Positions 24,398 to 32,749 of a DNA stretch of 64,000 nt are shown here, one piece after another. How positions within the stretch are numbered: position 1 is the stretch's first letter; each line of letters opens with the position of its first letter. The DNA lies in contig NZ_JAPEPB010000001.1 of assembly GCF_026340565.1 (NCBI RefSeq), positions 3,572,501 through 3,636,500 of the forward strand, in the 5' to 3' direction. The stretch comes from Kitasatospora sp. NBC_01287. Its GTDB lineage: Bacteria > Actinomycetota > Actinomycetes > Streptomycetales > Streptomycetaceae. Both the position numbers and the translations under genes were made by a program. Under the pieces are notes generated by a model. It ran no database searches and was not told the DNA's origin. It saw only the letters and a list, made by a program, of their open reading frames with translations.

Positions 24398-25605
24398 TGC
24401 ACATGTTCCCCGTCCGCGATGAGTACCGCCGAGCGCAGTTGGCGGTCGCCGCGCTGTTCTGCTTCCTGGGGTTCCAGTACGGGACCTGGGCGTCACGGCT
24501 GCCCGCGATCAAGGCCCGCCTGGACCTGTCCCCGGCGTCGGTCGGCCTGCTGCTGATGGCCACCGGCGTGGGCGCGGCCGCCTCGTTCCCGCTGGTGGCG
24601 ATGCTGATGCGGCGGTTCGGCTCCCGGCGGCTCGCCTGGGTCTCGGCGCTGGGCCTGAGCCTGATCCTGCTCGCCCTGGCCTGGGTGCCGAACTACCCGA
24701 CCGCGCTCGTGCTGATGTGCCTGGACGGGGTGGCCGTCGGCTGCCTGAACGTCGCGATGAACGCGCAGGGCGCCGCGCTGGAGGTGAAGTACCAGCGGAC
24801 CACCATGGCCAAGCTGCACGCGACCTTCAGCGGCGGCTCGCTCTGCGCCGCGCTGCTCGCCTCCGCGATGAACGCCGTCAGCTCCTCGCTGGTGGCCCAC
24901 TTCGCCACCGCCGCCGTCCTGCTGGCGCTGCTGATCGGCTACGCCGTGCCCGGTCTGCTGACGGCGGACCAGCAGCAGCCGGAGAGCGCGAAGAAGAGCC
25001 GCCGCAAGCTCACCCCGCCCTCGCGGCTGACCCTCTGGATGGGCTGCGCGATGGCCTTCGGCACCATCACCGAGGGCGCCATGAACGACTGGTCGGCGCT
25101 CTACCTGAAGGACGTCGCCAAGGCGGCGGCCGAACTGGCGCCGATGGGCATCGCGGTGGTCTCGGTCATGATGGTGCTGGCCCGGGTCTTCGCCGACGGC
25201 TGGCGCAGCCGCTGGGGTGACGGGCGGATCGTGCGGGTCGGCAGCGCGCTGGCCGGCCTCGGGCTGGCGCTCGCCCTGCTGGCGGGCGGTGTGGTGCCGG
25301 CGCTGATCGGGTTCGCCTGCGTGGGCCTGGGCGTGGCGGCCGTGACGCCGTGCGTCTACGTGGCCGCGGCCCGGCAGGACTCCGACTCGCTCGCCCTGGT
25401 CGCCGCGATGGGCACGGTCGGGCTACTGGCCGGGCCCGCGGTGATCGGCTTCATCGCCGATGGCAGCGGGCTGGTGTGGGGCATGGGCGCGGTGGCCGCC
25501 TCGGCCGTCATCGTCTCGCTCTGCGCCACGCGGATCCACTGGCCCGCGGCGGCCGGCGCCCGCGCGGCGGCTGCTGCCGTGCCCGCGGCGGAGCCGGTGG
25601 GCTGA
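24397..25605 (+). CDS. MFS transporter, probable exporter of the oxygenase operon
   Basis: A 402-residue protein with 12 predicted helices. Conserved points include GFQYGTWASRLPAIK at the start of helix 1, MRRFGSRRLAW between helices 2 and 3, and NVAMNAQGAALE in helix 4, a pattern of the YbjJ/FucP-like group. Start and preceding stop overlap as TGATG. It ends the operon and probably exports the product or imports a sugar-like substrate. Confidence 0.85.
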   Translation: MHMFPVRDEYRRAQLAVAALFCFLGFQYGTWASRLPAIKARLDLSPASVGLLLMATGVGAAASFPLVAMLMRRFGSRRLAWVSALGLSLILLALAWVPNYPTALVLMCLDGVAVGCLNVAMNAQGAALEVKYQRTTMAKLHATFSGGSLCAALLASAMNAVSSSLVAHFATAAVLLALLIGYAVPGLLTADQQQPESAKKSRRKLTPPSRLTLWMGCAMAFGTITEGAMNDWSALYLKDVAKAAAELAPMGIAVVSVMMVLARVFADGWRSRWGDGRIVRVGSALAGLGLALALLAGGVVPALIGFACVGLGVAAVTPCVYVAAARQDSDSLALVAAMGTVGLLAGPAVIGFIADGSGLVWGMGAVAASAVIVSLCATRIHWPAAAGARAAAAAVPAAEPVG

Positions 25606-25660
25606 GCGCGCCGGGGCGGCTCACCCTGCGGCGGCCCTGGCCGCCCTGGCGGCACCCGGG

Positions 25661-25732
25661 CAACTGGGCGGCTGGGCGGCTGGGCGGCTAAGCAGTTGGG
25701 CAGTTGGGCAGTTGGGCAGTTGGGCGGCTGGG
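25661..25732. repeat. Nine tandem 8-bp units at the end of the MFS gene
   Basis: Units read CAACTGGG, CGGCTGGG twice, CGGCTAAG, CAGTTGGG four times, CGGCTGGG. The array stops 3 bp short of the stop codon of the leftward MFS gene (25736) and fills most of the gap between convergent genes. Confidence 0.95.
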
Positions 25733-25735
25733 CGC

Positions 25736-27049
25736 TCAGGCCGCGACCACCTGCTCGGCCGCCGCCCGGGCGGCCAGGGCCTGCTCGATCTGGCGGTTGC
25801 CGGCCACGGTGACGGTCACCAGCGCGGTGGCCGCCAGCAGCAGCCCGCCGACCAGGAACGGCGCCCGCAGCCCGGCCGTGTCGGCCAGCCAGCCGCCCAG
25901 CACCGCGCCGACCGGGGCCGCGCCGACCGAGAGCAACCGGCGGGCGGCGCCCACCCGGCCGGCCAGCTCGACCGGGATCAGCGCCTGCCCGAGGGCCGGC
26001 GCCAGCACCATGGTGGCCGCCATCGCAGCCCCGATCCCGGCCAGCGCCAGGCCGGCCAGGACCGGACCGCCGCACAGGCCGAAACCGGCCATCGCGCCGC
26101 CCTCGATCAGCGCGGTGGCGGTCAGCGCGCCGCCGGTGCCCAGCAGCGCGCCCAGCCGCCCGGCCAGCCCGGCGCCGAGCAGGCCGCCCACCGCCTGGCA
26201 GGCCAGCAGCAGGCCGTAGCCGAGGTCACCCAGGTGCAGGGTGTGGCGGGCGAAGAGCACCAGCACCGCGTCCGCCCCGACGAAGGCCAGGTTGCCGATC
26301 GCCGGGCGCAGCGCCAGGCCGAACAGCAGCTTGTCCCGCAGCAGGAAGCCGACGCCGACCCTGGCGTCGGCCCAGAGCGAGGCACCGTCGGCCGGCCGCT
26401 CGCGCTTCGGCGCCCGGTCCGCGGGCATGCTGCGGATCAGCAGCGAGCTGGCCAGGAAGGAGAGCGAGTCCAGGCCGAACGGCAGGGCGCGGCCGAGCGT
26501 GAAGAGCAGGCTGCCGACGGGCGGCCCGGCGAGGTCGGCGAAGAACGTGCGGGCGCCCTGCTGGCGGGCGTTGGCCCGCTGGAGCAGCGCCATGTCGCGG
26601 TCCAGCAGGCGCGGCAGGTAGGCCGAGCCGGCGCTGTCGAAGAGCACCTGGCCGATGCCGAGCAGGAACGCCACCGCGATCAGCAGCGGGATGCTCAGCA
26701 GGCCCGCTGCGGTCGCCGCGACCGGGACGGCGAGCAGCGCGGCCCGGCCCAGGTCGGTCAGCCACATGGTGCGCCGGCGGTCCCAGCGGTCCGCCAGCGC
26801 GCCGCCGAGCAGGCCGAAGACGAGCCACGGCGCCAGGGTGGCCGAGGTGACCAGGCCGATCAGCACCGGATCCTGGGTCAGCCGCGAGGCGAGCAGCGGC
26901 AGCGCGGCGAAGTAGACGCCGTCACCGAGCGAGGAGGCCGCGCCGGCCGCCCAGAGGCGGTGGAAGGCGGGCGGCAGCTTCGGCGCGGCGGCCTTGGTGA
27001 GCTCGGCGGGCTCGGCGGCCTTGGTGGCCCGGGGCTGGGTCAGCGTCAC
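25736..27049 (-). CDS. MFS transporter (MdtH/enterobactin-exporter-like)
   Basis: A 437-residue 12-helix transporter. Motif A is LGGALADRWDRRRTMW between helices 2 and 3; the N terminus carries a 30-residue Ala/Lys-rich arm before FHRLWAAGAASSLGDG. It resembles drug/siderophore exporters of the MFS_3 type. GTG 27049 overlaps the regulator's stop as GTGA, so it is coexpressed with the ArsR-type gene and probably induced by its own substrate. Confidence 0.87.
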   Translation of the reverse strand: MTLTQPRATKAAEPAELTKAAAPKLPPAFHRLWAAGAASSLGDGVYFAALPLLASRLTQDPVLIGLVTSATLAPWLVFGLLGGALADRWDRRRTMWLTDLGRAALLAVPVAATAAGLLSIPLLIAVAFLLGIGQVLFDSAGSAYLPRLLDRDMALLQRANARQQGARTFFADLAGPPVGSLLFTLGRALPFGLDSLSFLASSLLIRSMPADRAPKRERPADGASLWADARVGVGFLLRDKLLFGLALRPAIGNLAFVGADAVLVLFARHTLHLGDLGYGLLLACQAVGGLLGAGLAGRLGALLGTGGALTATALIEGGAMAGFGLCGGPVLAGLALAGIGAAMAATMVLAPALGQALIPVELAGRVGAARRLLSVGAAPVGAVLGGWLADTAGLRAPFLVGGLLLAATALVTVTVAGNRQIEQALAARAAAEQVVAA

Positions 27050-27600
27050 TTGGTGTCCTGGGGGCGGTAGAAGGCGAGGGCGAGGTTGGCGGTCGGGGCC
27101 TCCGGGTCGGCGGCGGCACGCAACTCGCTGATCAGGGCGGCGAAGCGCTCGGTGAACTCCTCGAAGCGCTCCTCACTGATCCGCACGTGGGTGAGGCCGA
27201 CGAAGCGCGGTCCGGGCGGGGCGGCCTCCAGGTCGGCGATCGCGTGGCGCATCACGATGTCGGGCTCGCCGGGCGCCGGGTCGGGCAGTTCGATGCCGCG
27301 CGAGGTGCGGCCGTAGTACCGCTCGGTCACCCCGCGCACCTTGTTGGTGCGCACCACCTCGACCAGCCCGGCCCGCTCCAGCAGCCGCAGGTGGTAGCTG
27401 GAGCTGCCCTTGGCCAGCTCCAGCTTCTGGGCCACCTGGGTGATCGTGGCGGGCCCGTCGCGCAGCACCCCGAGGATGCGGTGGCGCACCACGTTGTTGA
27501 CGGCGCGCAGCTGTTCGTCGGTGGTCAGCTGGACCGTGCCCTCGGGGACGGCGGGGAAGGAGGGCGAGGCGGGGCCGTCAGCGGCTGGTTGATCGCTCAT
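27046..27600 (-). CDS. ArsR-family winged-helix regulator
   Basis: A 184-residue regulator with an N-terminal winged helix (VRHRILGVLRDGPATITQVAQ, LAKGSSSYHLRLLERAGLVE, RGVTERYYGRTSRG) and a C-terminal domain that ends in LALAFYRPQD. No metal-binding cysteine cluster is present, so an organic ligand is more likely than a metal. ATG 27600 lacks a ribosome site. Two dyads 10 and 31 bp upstream are probable autoregulatory operators controlling this gene and the coupled MFS transporter. Confidence 0.88.
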   Translation of the reverse strand: MSDQPAADGPASPSFPAVPEGTVQLTTDEQLRAVNNVVRHRILGVLRDGPATITQVAQKLELAKGSSSYHLRLLERAGLVEVVRTNKVRGVTERYYGRTSRGIELPDPAPGEPDIVMRHAIADLEAAPPGPRFVGLTHVRISEERFEEFTERFAALISELRAAADPEAPTANLALAFYRPQDTK

Positions 27601-27609
27601 GGGGTTAAT

Positions 27610-27647
27610 GGTCAACGTTCCTTGACCGTATGTCAACGCTTCTTGAC
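27610..27647 (-). promoter_or_regulatory. Paired operator dyads of the ArsR-MFS operon
   Basis: GTCAACGTTCCTTGAC (27611-27626) and GTCAACGCTTCTTGAC (27632-27647) share GTCAA-N6-TTGAC and are 21 bp apart, two helical turns. The nearer extends to GGTCA/TGACC. Confidence 0.75.
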
Positions 27648-27788
27648 CATTCAGCGGCAGCCGGACCGCACGTAGCCGTCGGCCGGGTCGTCCATTGGCC
27701 GAGATCGCGCGTCCTGGCTCGTGACACGGAGCTGTCAGGTGCCCTACATTCCGTGCAAAGCCGATCACCAGGACGCCGCTGATGGGGA

Positions 27789-27808
27789 CCCCAGGCCGAA
27801 GGCTGGGG
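27789..27808. repeat. Short palindrome CCCCAGGCC-GAA-GGCTGGGG
   Basis: A hairpin with one bulged G in the 280-bp gap before the DUF3311 gene. From memory such CCCCAGCC...GGCTGGGG elements are frequent in streptomycete genomes. The remainder of the gap shows no gene. Confidence 0.5.
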
Positions 27809-27880
27809 GAGGGCGAGCCGGCCACCGGTCGGCGCGCCGCGGCGCTGCTGGGGATCCCTGTCCTGTGCCGGAGTCGCCCC

Positions 27881-28162
27881 ATGTCCACAGAACCTGACGC
27901 CCCGCCGGCGCCCCCGGGCCAGCTGCCGGCGGTCACCCCCGCGCGCGTGCTGGCCGGGATCAGCCTGGCCGTCCCGGTCGTCGCGCTGCTCTGGGTCTCC
28001 TCGTACGCCTCGCTCACGCCGAGGCTCGGCGGAGTGCCGTTCTTCTACTGGTACCAGATCCTCTGGATCCCGGTCTCGGCGCTCTTCACCGGCGCCGCCT
28101 ACCTGCTGCTGAACCACGACGCGAGGCGGCGCAAGGCGCTGCGGGGAGGTGCGGCGCGATGA
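27881..28162 (+). CDS. DUF3311 small membrane subunit
   Basis: A 93-residue protein with two hydrophobic helices (about 22-42 and 60-80) and the FYWYQILWIPVSALFTGAAY segment typical of DUF3311. Such proteins are encoded directly before sodium:solute symporters and are regarded as accessory subunits. ATG 27881 follows GGAG at 8 nt. The stop overlaps the symporter start as ATGA. Confidence 0.88.
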   Translation: MSTEPDAPPAPPGQLPAVTPARVLAGISLAVPVVALLWVSSYASLTPRLGGVPFFYWYQILWIPVSALFTGAAYLLLNHDARRRKALRGGAAR

Positions 28163-29790
28163 ACCACGGCGTGAACACGGTCGCCCTGGTGGTGTTCGTC
28201 CTCTTCTTCCTGCTGGTCACCGTGCTGGGCTTCCTGGCCTCGCGCTGGCGGCGCGGCGGCACCACGCAGCACCTGGACGAATGGGGCCTGGGCGGCCGCA
28301 GCTTCGGGACCTGGATCACCTGGTTCCTGCTCGGCGGCGACCTCTACACCGCGTACACCTTCATCGCGGTGCCTGCGGCGGTATACGGCGCGGGGGCCGC
28401 GGGCTTCTTCGCGGTGCCGTACACGATCATCGCCTACCCGCTGGTCTTCCTCTTCCTGCCCCGGCTCTGGTCGGTGGCCCGGGTGCACGGGTACGTCACC
28501 CCGGCCGACTTCGTGCGCGGGCGGTACGGCTCGCGGGCGCTCTCGCTGGCCGTGGCACTGACCGGGATCCTGGCCACCATGCCGTACATCGCACTGCAAC
28601 TGGTCGGCATCCAGGCGGTGCTGGACACCCTCGGGGTGGGCGGCGGGGCGGGCGCCAACTGGTTCGTCAAGGACCTGCCGCTCTTCATCGCCTTCGCGGT
28701 ACTGGCCGCCTACACCTACTCCTCGGGGCTGCGCGCGCCCGCGCTGATCGCCTTCGTCAAGGACACCCTGGTCTACATCGTGATCATCGTCGCGGTGATC
28801 TACCTGCCGATGCGGCTGGGCGGCTACGGACACATCTTCGACACCGCCGCGAAGAAGATGAGCACCGTCAATCCGGCCACCCACCAGCCGACCGGCGCGA
28901 TGGTCAGCGGTCCCAAGGCGCAGTGGGCGTACGCGACCCTGGCGCTCGGCTCGGCGCTCGCGCTCTTCATGTACCCGCACACCGTCACCGGCGTGCTGGC
29001 CGCCAAGTCGCGCACCACCGTGCGCCGCAACATGGCGATCCTGCCCGCCTACTCGCTGATGCTGGGGCTGCTCGCGCTGCTCGGCTTCCTGGCCATCGCG
29101 GCCGGGGTGGGCAAGGGCGTCAAGGGCTACAACCCGCAGCTGGCGGTGCCGCAGCTGTTCGCCGGCCTCTTCCCCGACTGGTTCACCGGAGTGGCCTTCG
29201 CGGCGATCGGGATCGGCGCGCTGGTGCCGGCCGCGATCATGTCGATCGCGGCGGCCAACCTGTTCACCCGCAACATCTACAAGGAGTTCATCCGGCCCGC
29301 CGCCACCCCCGAGCAGGAGACCAAGGTCGCCAAGCTGGTGTCGCTGCTGGTCAAGGTGGGTGCGCTGGTCTTCGTGCTCGGGATGGACAAGCAACTGGCG
29401 ATCAACCTGCAGCTGCTGGGCGGGATCTGGATACTGCAGACCTTCGTCTCGGTGGTGGCCGGCCTCTTCACCCGCTGGTTCCACCGCTGGGCACTGCTGG
29501 CCGGCTGGCTGGTCGGCATGGTCTACGGGACCTGGAAGGCGTACGGGATCGCCTCACCCGCCACCAAGCACTTCGGCGGCAGCAGCGCCTCGATCCCCGG
29601 CATCGGCGAGATCGGCTACATCGGGCTGACCGCCTTCGTGCTCAACCTGGCCGTCTCGGTGCTGCTCACCCTGGTGTTCAAGGCGGCGAAGACGCCCCCG
29701 GGCGCGGACGAGACCTCCCCGGCGGACTACAGCGCGGAGGCGGGCGACCCCGAGCTTGCCGGTGCGCCCCAACCGGCCGCGGCGCATTAA
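28159..29790 (+). CDS. Sodium:solute symporter, MctC/ActP-like
   Basis: A 543-residue SSS-family transporter with about 13 helices. Features include DEWGLGGRSFGTWITWFLLGG at the N terminus, PHTVTGVLAAKS in the core and IGIGALVPAAIMSIAAANLFTRNIY. Relatives move monocarboxylates or amino acids with sodium or protons. Coupled by ATGA to the DUF3311 gene. The C-terminal 35 residues are acidic and Pro/Ala-rich. A very strong hairpin follows. Confidence 0.9.
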   Translation: MNHGVNTVALVVFVLFFLLVTVLGFLASRWRRGGTTQHLDEWGLGGRSFGTWITWFLLGGDLYTAYTFIAVPAAVYGAGAAGFFAVPYTIIAYPLVFLFLPRLWSVARVHGYVTPADFVRGRYGSRALSLAVALTGILATMPYIALQLVGIQAVLDTLGVGGGAGANWFVKDLPLFIAFAVLAAYTYSSGLRAPALIAFVKDTLVYIVIIVAVIYLPMRLGGYGHIFDTAAKKMSTVNPATHQPTGAMVSGPKAQWAYATLALGSALALFMYPHTVTGVLAAKSRTTVRRNMAILPAYSLMLGLLALLGFLAIAAGVGKGVKGYNPQLAVPQLFAGLFPDWFTGVAFAAIGIGALVPAAIMSIAAANLFTRNIYKEFIRPAATPEQETKVAKLVSLLVKVGALVFVLGMDKQLAINLQLLGGIWILQTFVSVVAGLFTRWFHRWALLAGWLVGMVYGTWKAYGIASPATKHFGGSSASIPGIGEIGYIGLTAFVLNLAVSVLLTLVFKAAKTPPGADETSPADYSAEAGDPELAGAPQPAAAH

Positions 29791-29809
29791 GCGCCTCGTC
29801 GCGCGCCCT

Positions 29810-29860
29810 GTGATCGCGCCGCCACCTGCCTCAACACTGAGGAGGTGGCGGCGCGATCAC
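29810..29860 (+). terminator. Terminator after the symporter
   Basis: An 18-bp perfect stem (29810-29827 with 29843-29860) extended inward by CCTCA/TGAGG beyond one bulged G to an ACAC loop, followed by CTTTGTG. Confidence 0.92.
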
Positions 29861-29867
29861 CTTTGTG

Positions 29868-29931
29868 CACAACTGGTGGTGTGCACCATTGGTGGTCCGC
29901 GCCACTGGTGGTCCGCACCACTGCCGGGTGG
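29868..29931. repeat. Four tandem 16-bp iterons upstream of the histidine phosphatase
   Basis: Units begin at 29868, 29884, 29900 and 29916; the middle two are CACCATTGGTGGTCCG and CGCCACTGGTGGTCCG and the outer two are diverged. Each central unit contains a CCAC/GTGG-like dyad. The array begins 7 bp after the terminator hairpin and ends 42 bp before the phosphatase start. Confidence 0.9.
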
Positions 29932-29973
29932 GCCGCCCGGCCCATGTCCTGGAGAGCAACGGGGAGCACTCGG

Positions 29974-30723
29974 ATGCCAGAGCTGAGCACCATCCTCAAC
30001 GGCCACGCGCGGTCGGAAGCCGCCGCGCCCGCGCTGCCGTCCGTCCTGATCGCCACCCGGCACGGCGAGAGCACCGCCAACGTCGAGTTCCAACTCGCCG
30101 AGGCGACCGGTGCGCTGGAGGTGCCGATCACCTGCCGCGACGCCGACATCCCGCTCTCCATGCACGGGCAGGCCCAGGCGCAGGCGCTCGGCCGCTGGTG
30201 GGCCGAACTGCCCAGCACCGACCGGCCACGCGCCGTGTGGTGCTCCCCGTACCTGCGCACCGCCGAGACCGCGCGGATCGCGCTGGCCCAGGCGGCCGGG
30301 CTCGGCGCGGTGCCGGTGGGGCTGCCGGTGCGCTACGACGAGCGGCTGCGGGACCGGGAGCTGGGCGTCCTGGAGATGCTCACGGCGGCGGCGATCGAGA
30401 AGCGGCACCCCGAGGAGGCGGCGCGGCGGCGGAAGATGGGCGAGCTCTACTACCGGCCGCCGGGCGGGGAGAGCTGGGCCGACGTGGCGCTGCGGGTCCG
30501 CGACTGCCTGCGCGACCTGTGCGCGGAGGAGGCCGGGCACCCGGTGCTGCTGGTGGGACACGACAACGTGGTGCTGATGCTCCGCTACGCGCTGGAGCGG
30601 CTCGGCGAGGAGAAGCTGCTGGAGCTGGCGCCGGTGCGCAACTGCTCGGCCAGCATGTGGCGGGCGGCGGACGGGCGGCTGCGGCCCGAACTGTGGAACG
30701 CGACCGGGCACCTGCCGGGGTAG
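29974..30723 (+). CDS. Histidine phosphatase superfamily protein (phosphoglycerate mutase-like)
   Basis: A 249-residue branch-1 histidine phosphatase. The catalytic RHG is in IATRHGEST (about residues 26-34), the second His in LLVGHDNVV (about 193-201), with Arg in SPYLRTAETA and the acid/base Glu in RDRELGVLE. Broad phosphatase activity is likely; a mutase role is less so. ATG 29974 follows GGGGAG at 7 nt; the longer frame upstream runs through the iterons. The stop codon TAG lies inside a G-rich tandem repeat. Confidence 0.88.
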   Translation: MPELSTILNGHARSEAAAPALPSVLIATRHGESTANVEFQLAEATGALEVPITCRDADIPLSMHGQAQAQALGRWWAELPSTDRPRAVWCSPYLRTAETARIALAQAAGLGAVPVGLPVRYDERLRDRELGVLEMLTAAAIEKRHPEEAARRRKMGELYYRPPGGESWADVALRVRDCLRDLCAEEAGHPVLLVGHDNVVLMLRYALERLGEEKLLELAPVRNCSASMWRAADGRLRPELWNATGHLPG

Positions 30724-30771
30724 CGGGGCGGGGAAGCGGGGGCGGGGTAGCGGGGGCGGGGTAGCGGGGGC
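30717..30771. repeat. Stop-spanning G-rich 14-bp tandem repeat (possible G-quadruplex)
   Basis: Units GGGGTAGCGGGGC, GGGGAAGCGGGGGC, GGGGTAGCGGGGGC, GGGGTAGCGGGGGC. The first contains the phosphatase stop codon TAG. Dense G4/G5 runs on the coding strand could form a quadruplex in RNA or DNA. Confidence 0.9.
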
Positions 30772-30891
30772 TCGCCTCGGGCGGCTGGAAGTGCGCAGTC
30801 TTGCGCGTTTCGACGACTCACTTGACATGAATGAGCGTCAACGCTGCACTGGTTGCGCACTTTCCCATGCCCCCGCTCGGAAGGAGCCACC

Positions 30892-32622
30892 ATGCCCTCG
30901 GCACGCCGTGCCCTCGGCCGACTCGCCACCACCTGCGCCCTGCTCGCCCTCCCGCTGGCCGGCGCCGCCGCCCCGGCCGTGGCCTCAGCACGTCCGGCCA
31001 CGCCCGCAGCCGCTCCCGCGTCCGCGTCCGCGTCCGAATCCGCCGTACCGCAACTGCTCGCCGCCACACCACCGATGGGCTGGAACGACTGGGCGCACTA
31101 CCAGTGCGGCATCAGCGAATCGACCATCACCGCCAACGCCGACGCCCTGGTCAGCAGCGGCCTGGCCGCCAAGGGCTACACCACCGTGACGGTGGACGAC
31201 TGCTGGATGTCGAGCAGCCGCGACAGCGCCGGCAACCTGGTCGCCGACCCGGCCGAGTTCCCCCACGGGATGGCCTGGCTGGGCAGCTACCTGCACAGCC
31301 GGGGCCTGAAGTTCGGCATCTACGAGGACGCCGGCTCCAGCACCTGCGGCGGCTACCCCGGCAGCGGCCTCCCGCAGGGCGGCGGCGCGGACCACTTCGC
31401 CCAGGACGCCGCCTCGTTCGCGTCCTGGGGCGTGGACTACCTCAAGCTGGACGGCTGCAACGTCTGGACGGCACCCGGCCAGACCCAGGAGCAGGCCTAC
31501 CGCCAGGCCTACGACGCCCAGGCGGCCGCCCTGCGCGGCAGCGGCCGGGCGATCACCTTCTCGGAGTCCGCCCCCGCCTACTTCCAGAGCGGCGAGTGGG
31601 GCAACCCGAGCTGGTTCTCGGTGCTGGGCTGGGTCGGCCAGGACGGCCAGCTCTGGCGCGAGGGCTACGACATCGCCACCTACGACGCGAGCAACCCGAG
31701 CGCCTCGCGCTGGAGTTCGGTGCTCTCCAACTACGGCTACAACCGCTGGATCGGCCGCTACGCGAAGCCGGGCAACTGGAACGACCCGGACTTCCTGATC
31801 GCCGGGGACGGCGGGCTGAGCGACGACGAGTCGCGCAGCCAGGTCGCGCTCTGGTCGATGATGGCCGCGCCGATGATCCTCTCCTCCGACGTCGCCCACC
31901 TGACTCCCGCCGCGCTCGCCGCGCTCGGCAACACCGACCTGGTCGCGCTCGACCAGGACAGCGCGGGCGAGCAGGCGGCCGTGGTCTCGACCAACGGCAG
32001 CACCGACGTGCTGGCCCGGCCGCTGGCGAACGGCGACCGCGCGGTGGCCGTGCTCAACCGCACCGGCAGCGCCCGGTCGATCAGCACCGCGCTGGCCTCG
32101 GTCGGCCTGCCCGGCTGCACGGTGAGCGCCAAGAACCTCTGGACCGGCGCGAGTTCGACCACCAGCTCGAACCTCACCGCCACCGTGCCCGCGCACGGCA
32201 CCGCGATCTGGCGGCTCACCCCGCAGGGCTGCGCGGCTCCCGTGCCGACCGGGCAGCTGACCGGCAACGGCGCCAAGTGCGTGGACGACTCCAACAGTTC
32301 GACGACCAACGGCAACCCGGTGATCCTCTACGGCTGCACCGGCAACGCGAACCAGCGCTGGACGCTGAACTCCGACGGCACCGTCCGCACCCTCGGCAAC
32401 TGCCTCACGGCCGCCGGCGGCTCAGCGGGGGCCGCCGTCACCCTGAACGACTGCGGCGCGAGCGGCCAGCAGTGGACCGCGAACGGCGACGGCACCCTGA
32501 CGGCCGCCGGCTCCGGCCTCTGCCTGGACGTCACCGGCGGCGGCACGGCGGACGGTACCGAGCTGGACGTCTGGACGTGCGGCGACCACCAGGCGAACCA
32601 GGCCTGGTCACTGCCCGTCTGA
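30892..32622 (+). CDS. Secreted GH27 alpha-galactosidase with ricin-type lectin domain
   Basis: A 576-residue secreted enzyme. A twin-arginine-poor signal peptide (about 1-32) is followed by an Ala/Ser/Pro linker, a GH27 barrel starting at TPPMGWNDWAHY (59-70) with nucleophile Asp187 in YLKLDGC, probable acid/base Asp260 in LWREGYDI and the conserved WNDPD at 296-300, then a beta-sandwich domain, and a ricin B-type lectin domain (about 446-576) with QRW/QQW/QAW repeats. It should remove alpha-galactose (or beta-arabinopyranose) from plant polymers. ATG 30892 follows AAGGAG at 6 nt. The stop TGA is in a tandem repeat. Confidence 0.92.
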   Translation: MPSARRALGRLATTCALLALPLAGAAAPAVASARPATPAAAPASASASESAVPQLLAATPPMGWNDWAHYQCGISESTITANADALVSSGLAAKGYTTVTVDDCWMSSSRDSAGNLVADPAEFPHGMAWLGSYLHSRGLKFGIYEDAGSSTCGGYPGSGLPQGGGADHFAQDAASFASWGVDYLKLDGCNVWTAPGQTQEQAYRQAYDAQAAALRGSGRAITFSESAPAYFQSGEWGNPSWFSVLGWVGQDGQLWREGYDIATYDASNPSASRWSSVLSNYGYNRWIGRYAKPGNWNDPDFLIAGDGGLSDDESRSQVALWSMMAAPMILSSDVAHLTPAALAALGNTDLVALDQDSAGEQAAVVSTNGSTDVLARPLANGDRAVAVLNRTGSARSISTALASVGLPGCTVSAKNLWTGASSTTSSNLTATVPAHGTAIWRLTPQGCAAPVPTGQLTGNGAKCVDDSNSSTTNGNPVILYGCTGNANQRWTLNSDGTVRTLGNCLTAAGGSAGAAVTLNDCGASGQQWTANGDGTLTAAGSGLCLDVTGGGTADGTELDVWTCGDHQANQAWSLPV

Positions 32623-32679
32623 CGGCCGGTCCGACGGCCGGTCTGACGGCCGGTCTGACGGCCGGTCTGACGGCCGGTC
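32620..32679. repeat. Stop-spanning 12-bp tandem repeat, five copies
   Basis: TGACGGCCGGTC repeats five times (second copy begins with C). The first unit starts at the stop codon of the GH27 gene. As 12 is a multiple of 3, copies three to five repeat an in-frame TGA. Each unit includes the dyad GGCC. Confidence 0.95.
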
Positions 32680-32749
32680 CGACGACGCACCGACCGCGCA
32701 CCGCCGCCCCGCGCCCGAGAGGAGCGGGAGCAGCGGTGCGCGGTCGCGT

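Noticed and set aside
29868..29931. CRISPR-like repeat array
   Set aside because: The 16-bp units are contiguous with no spacers, and no cas gene is near.
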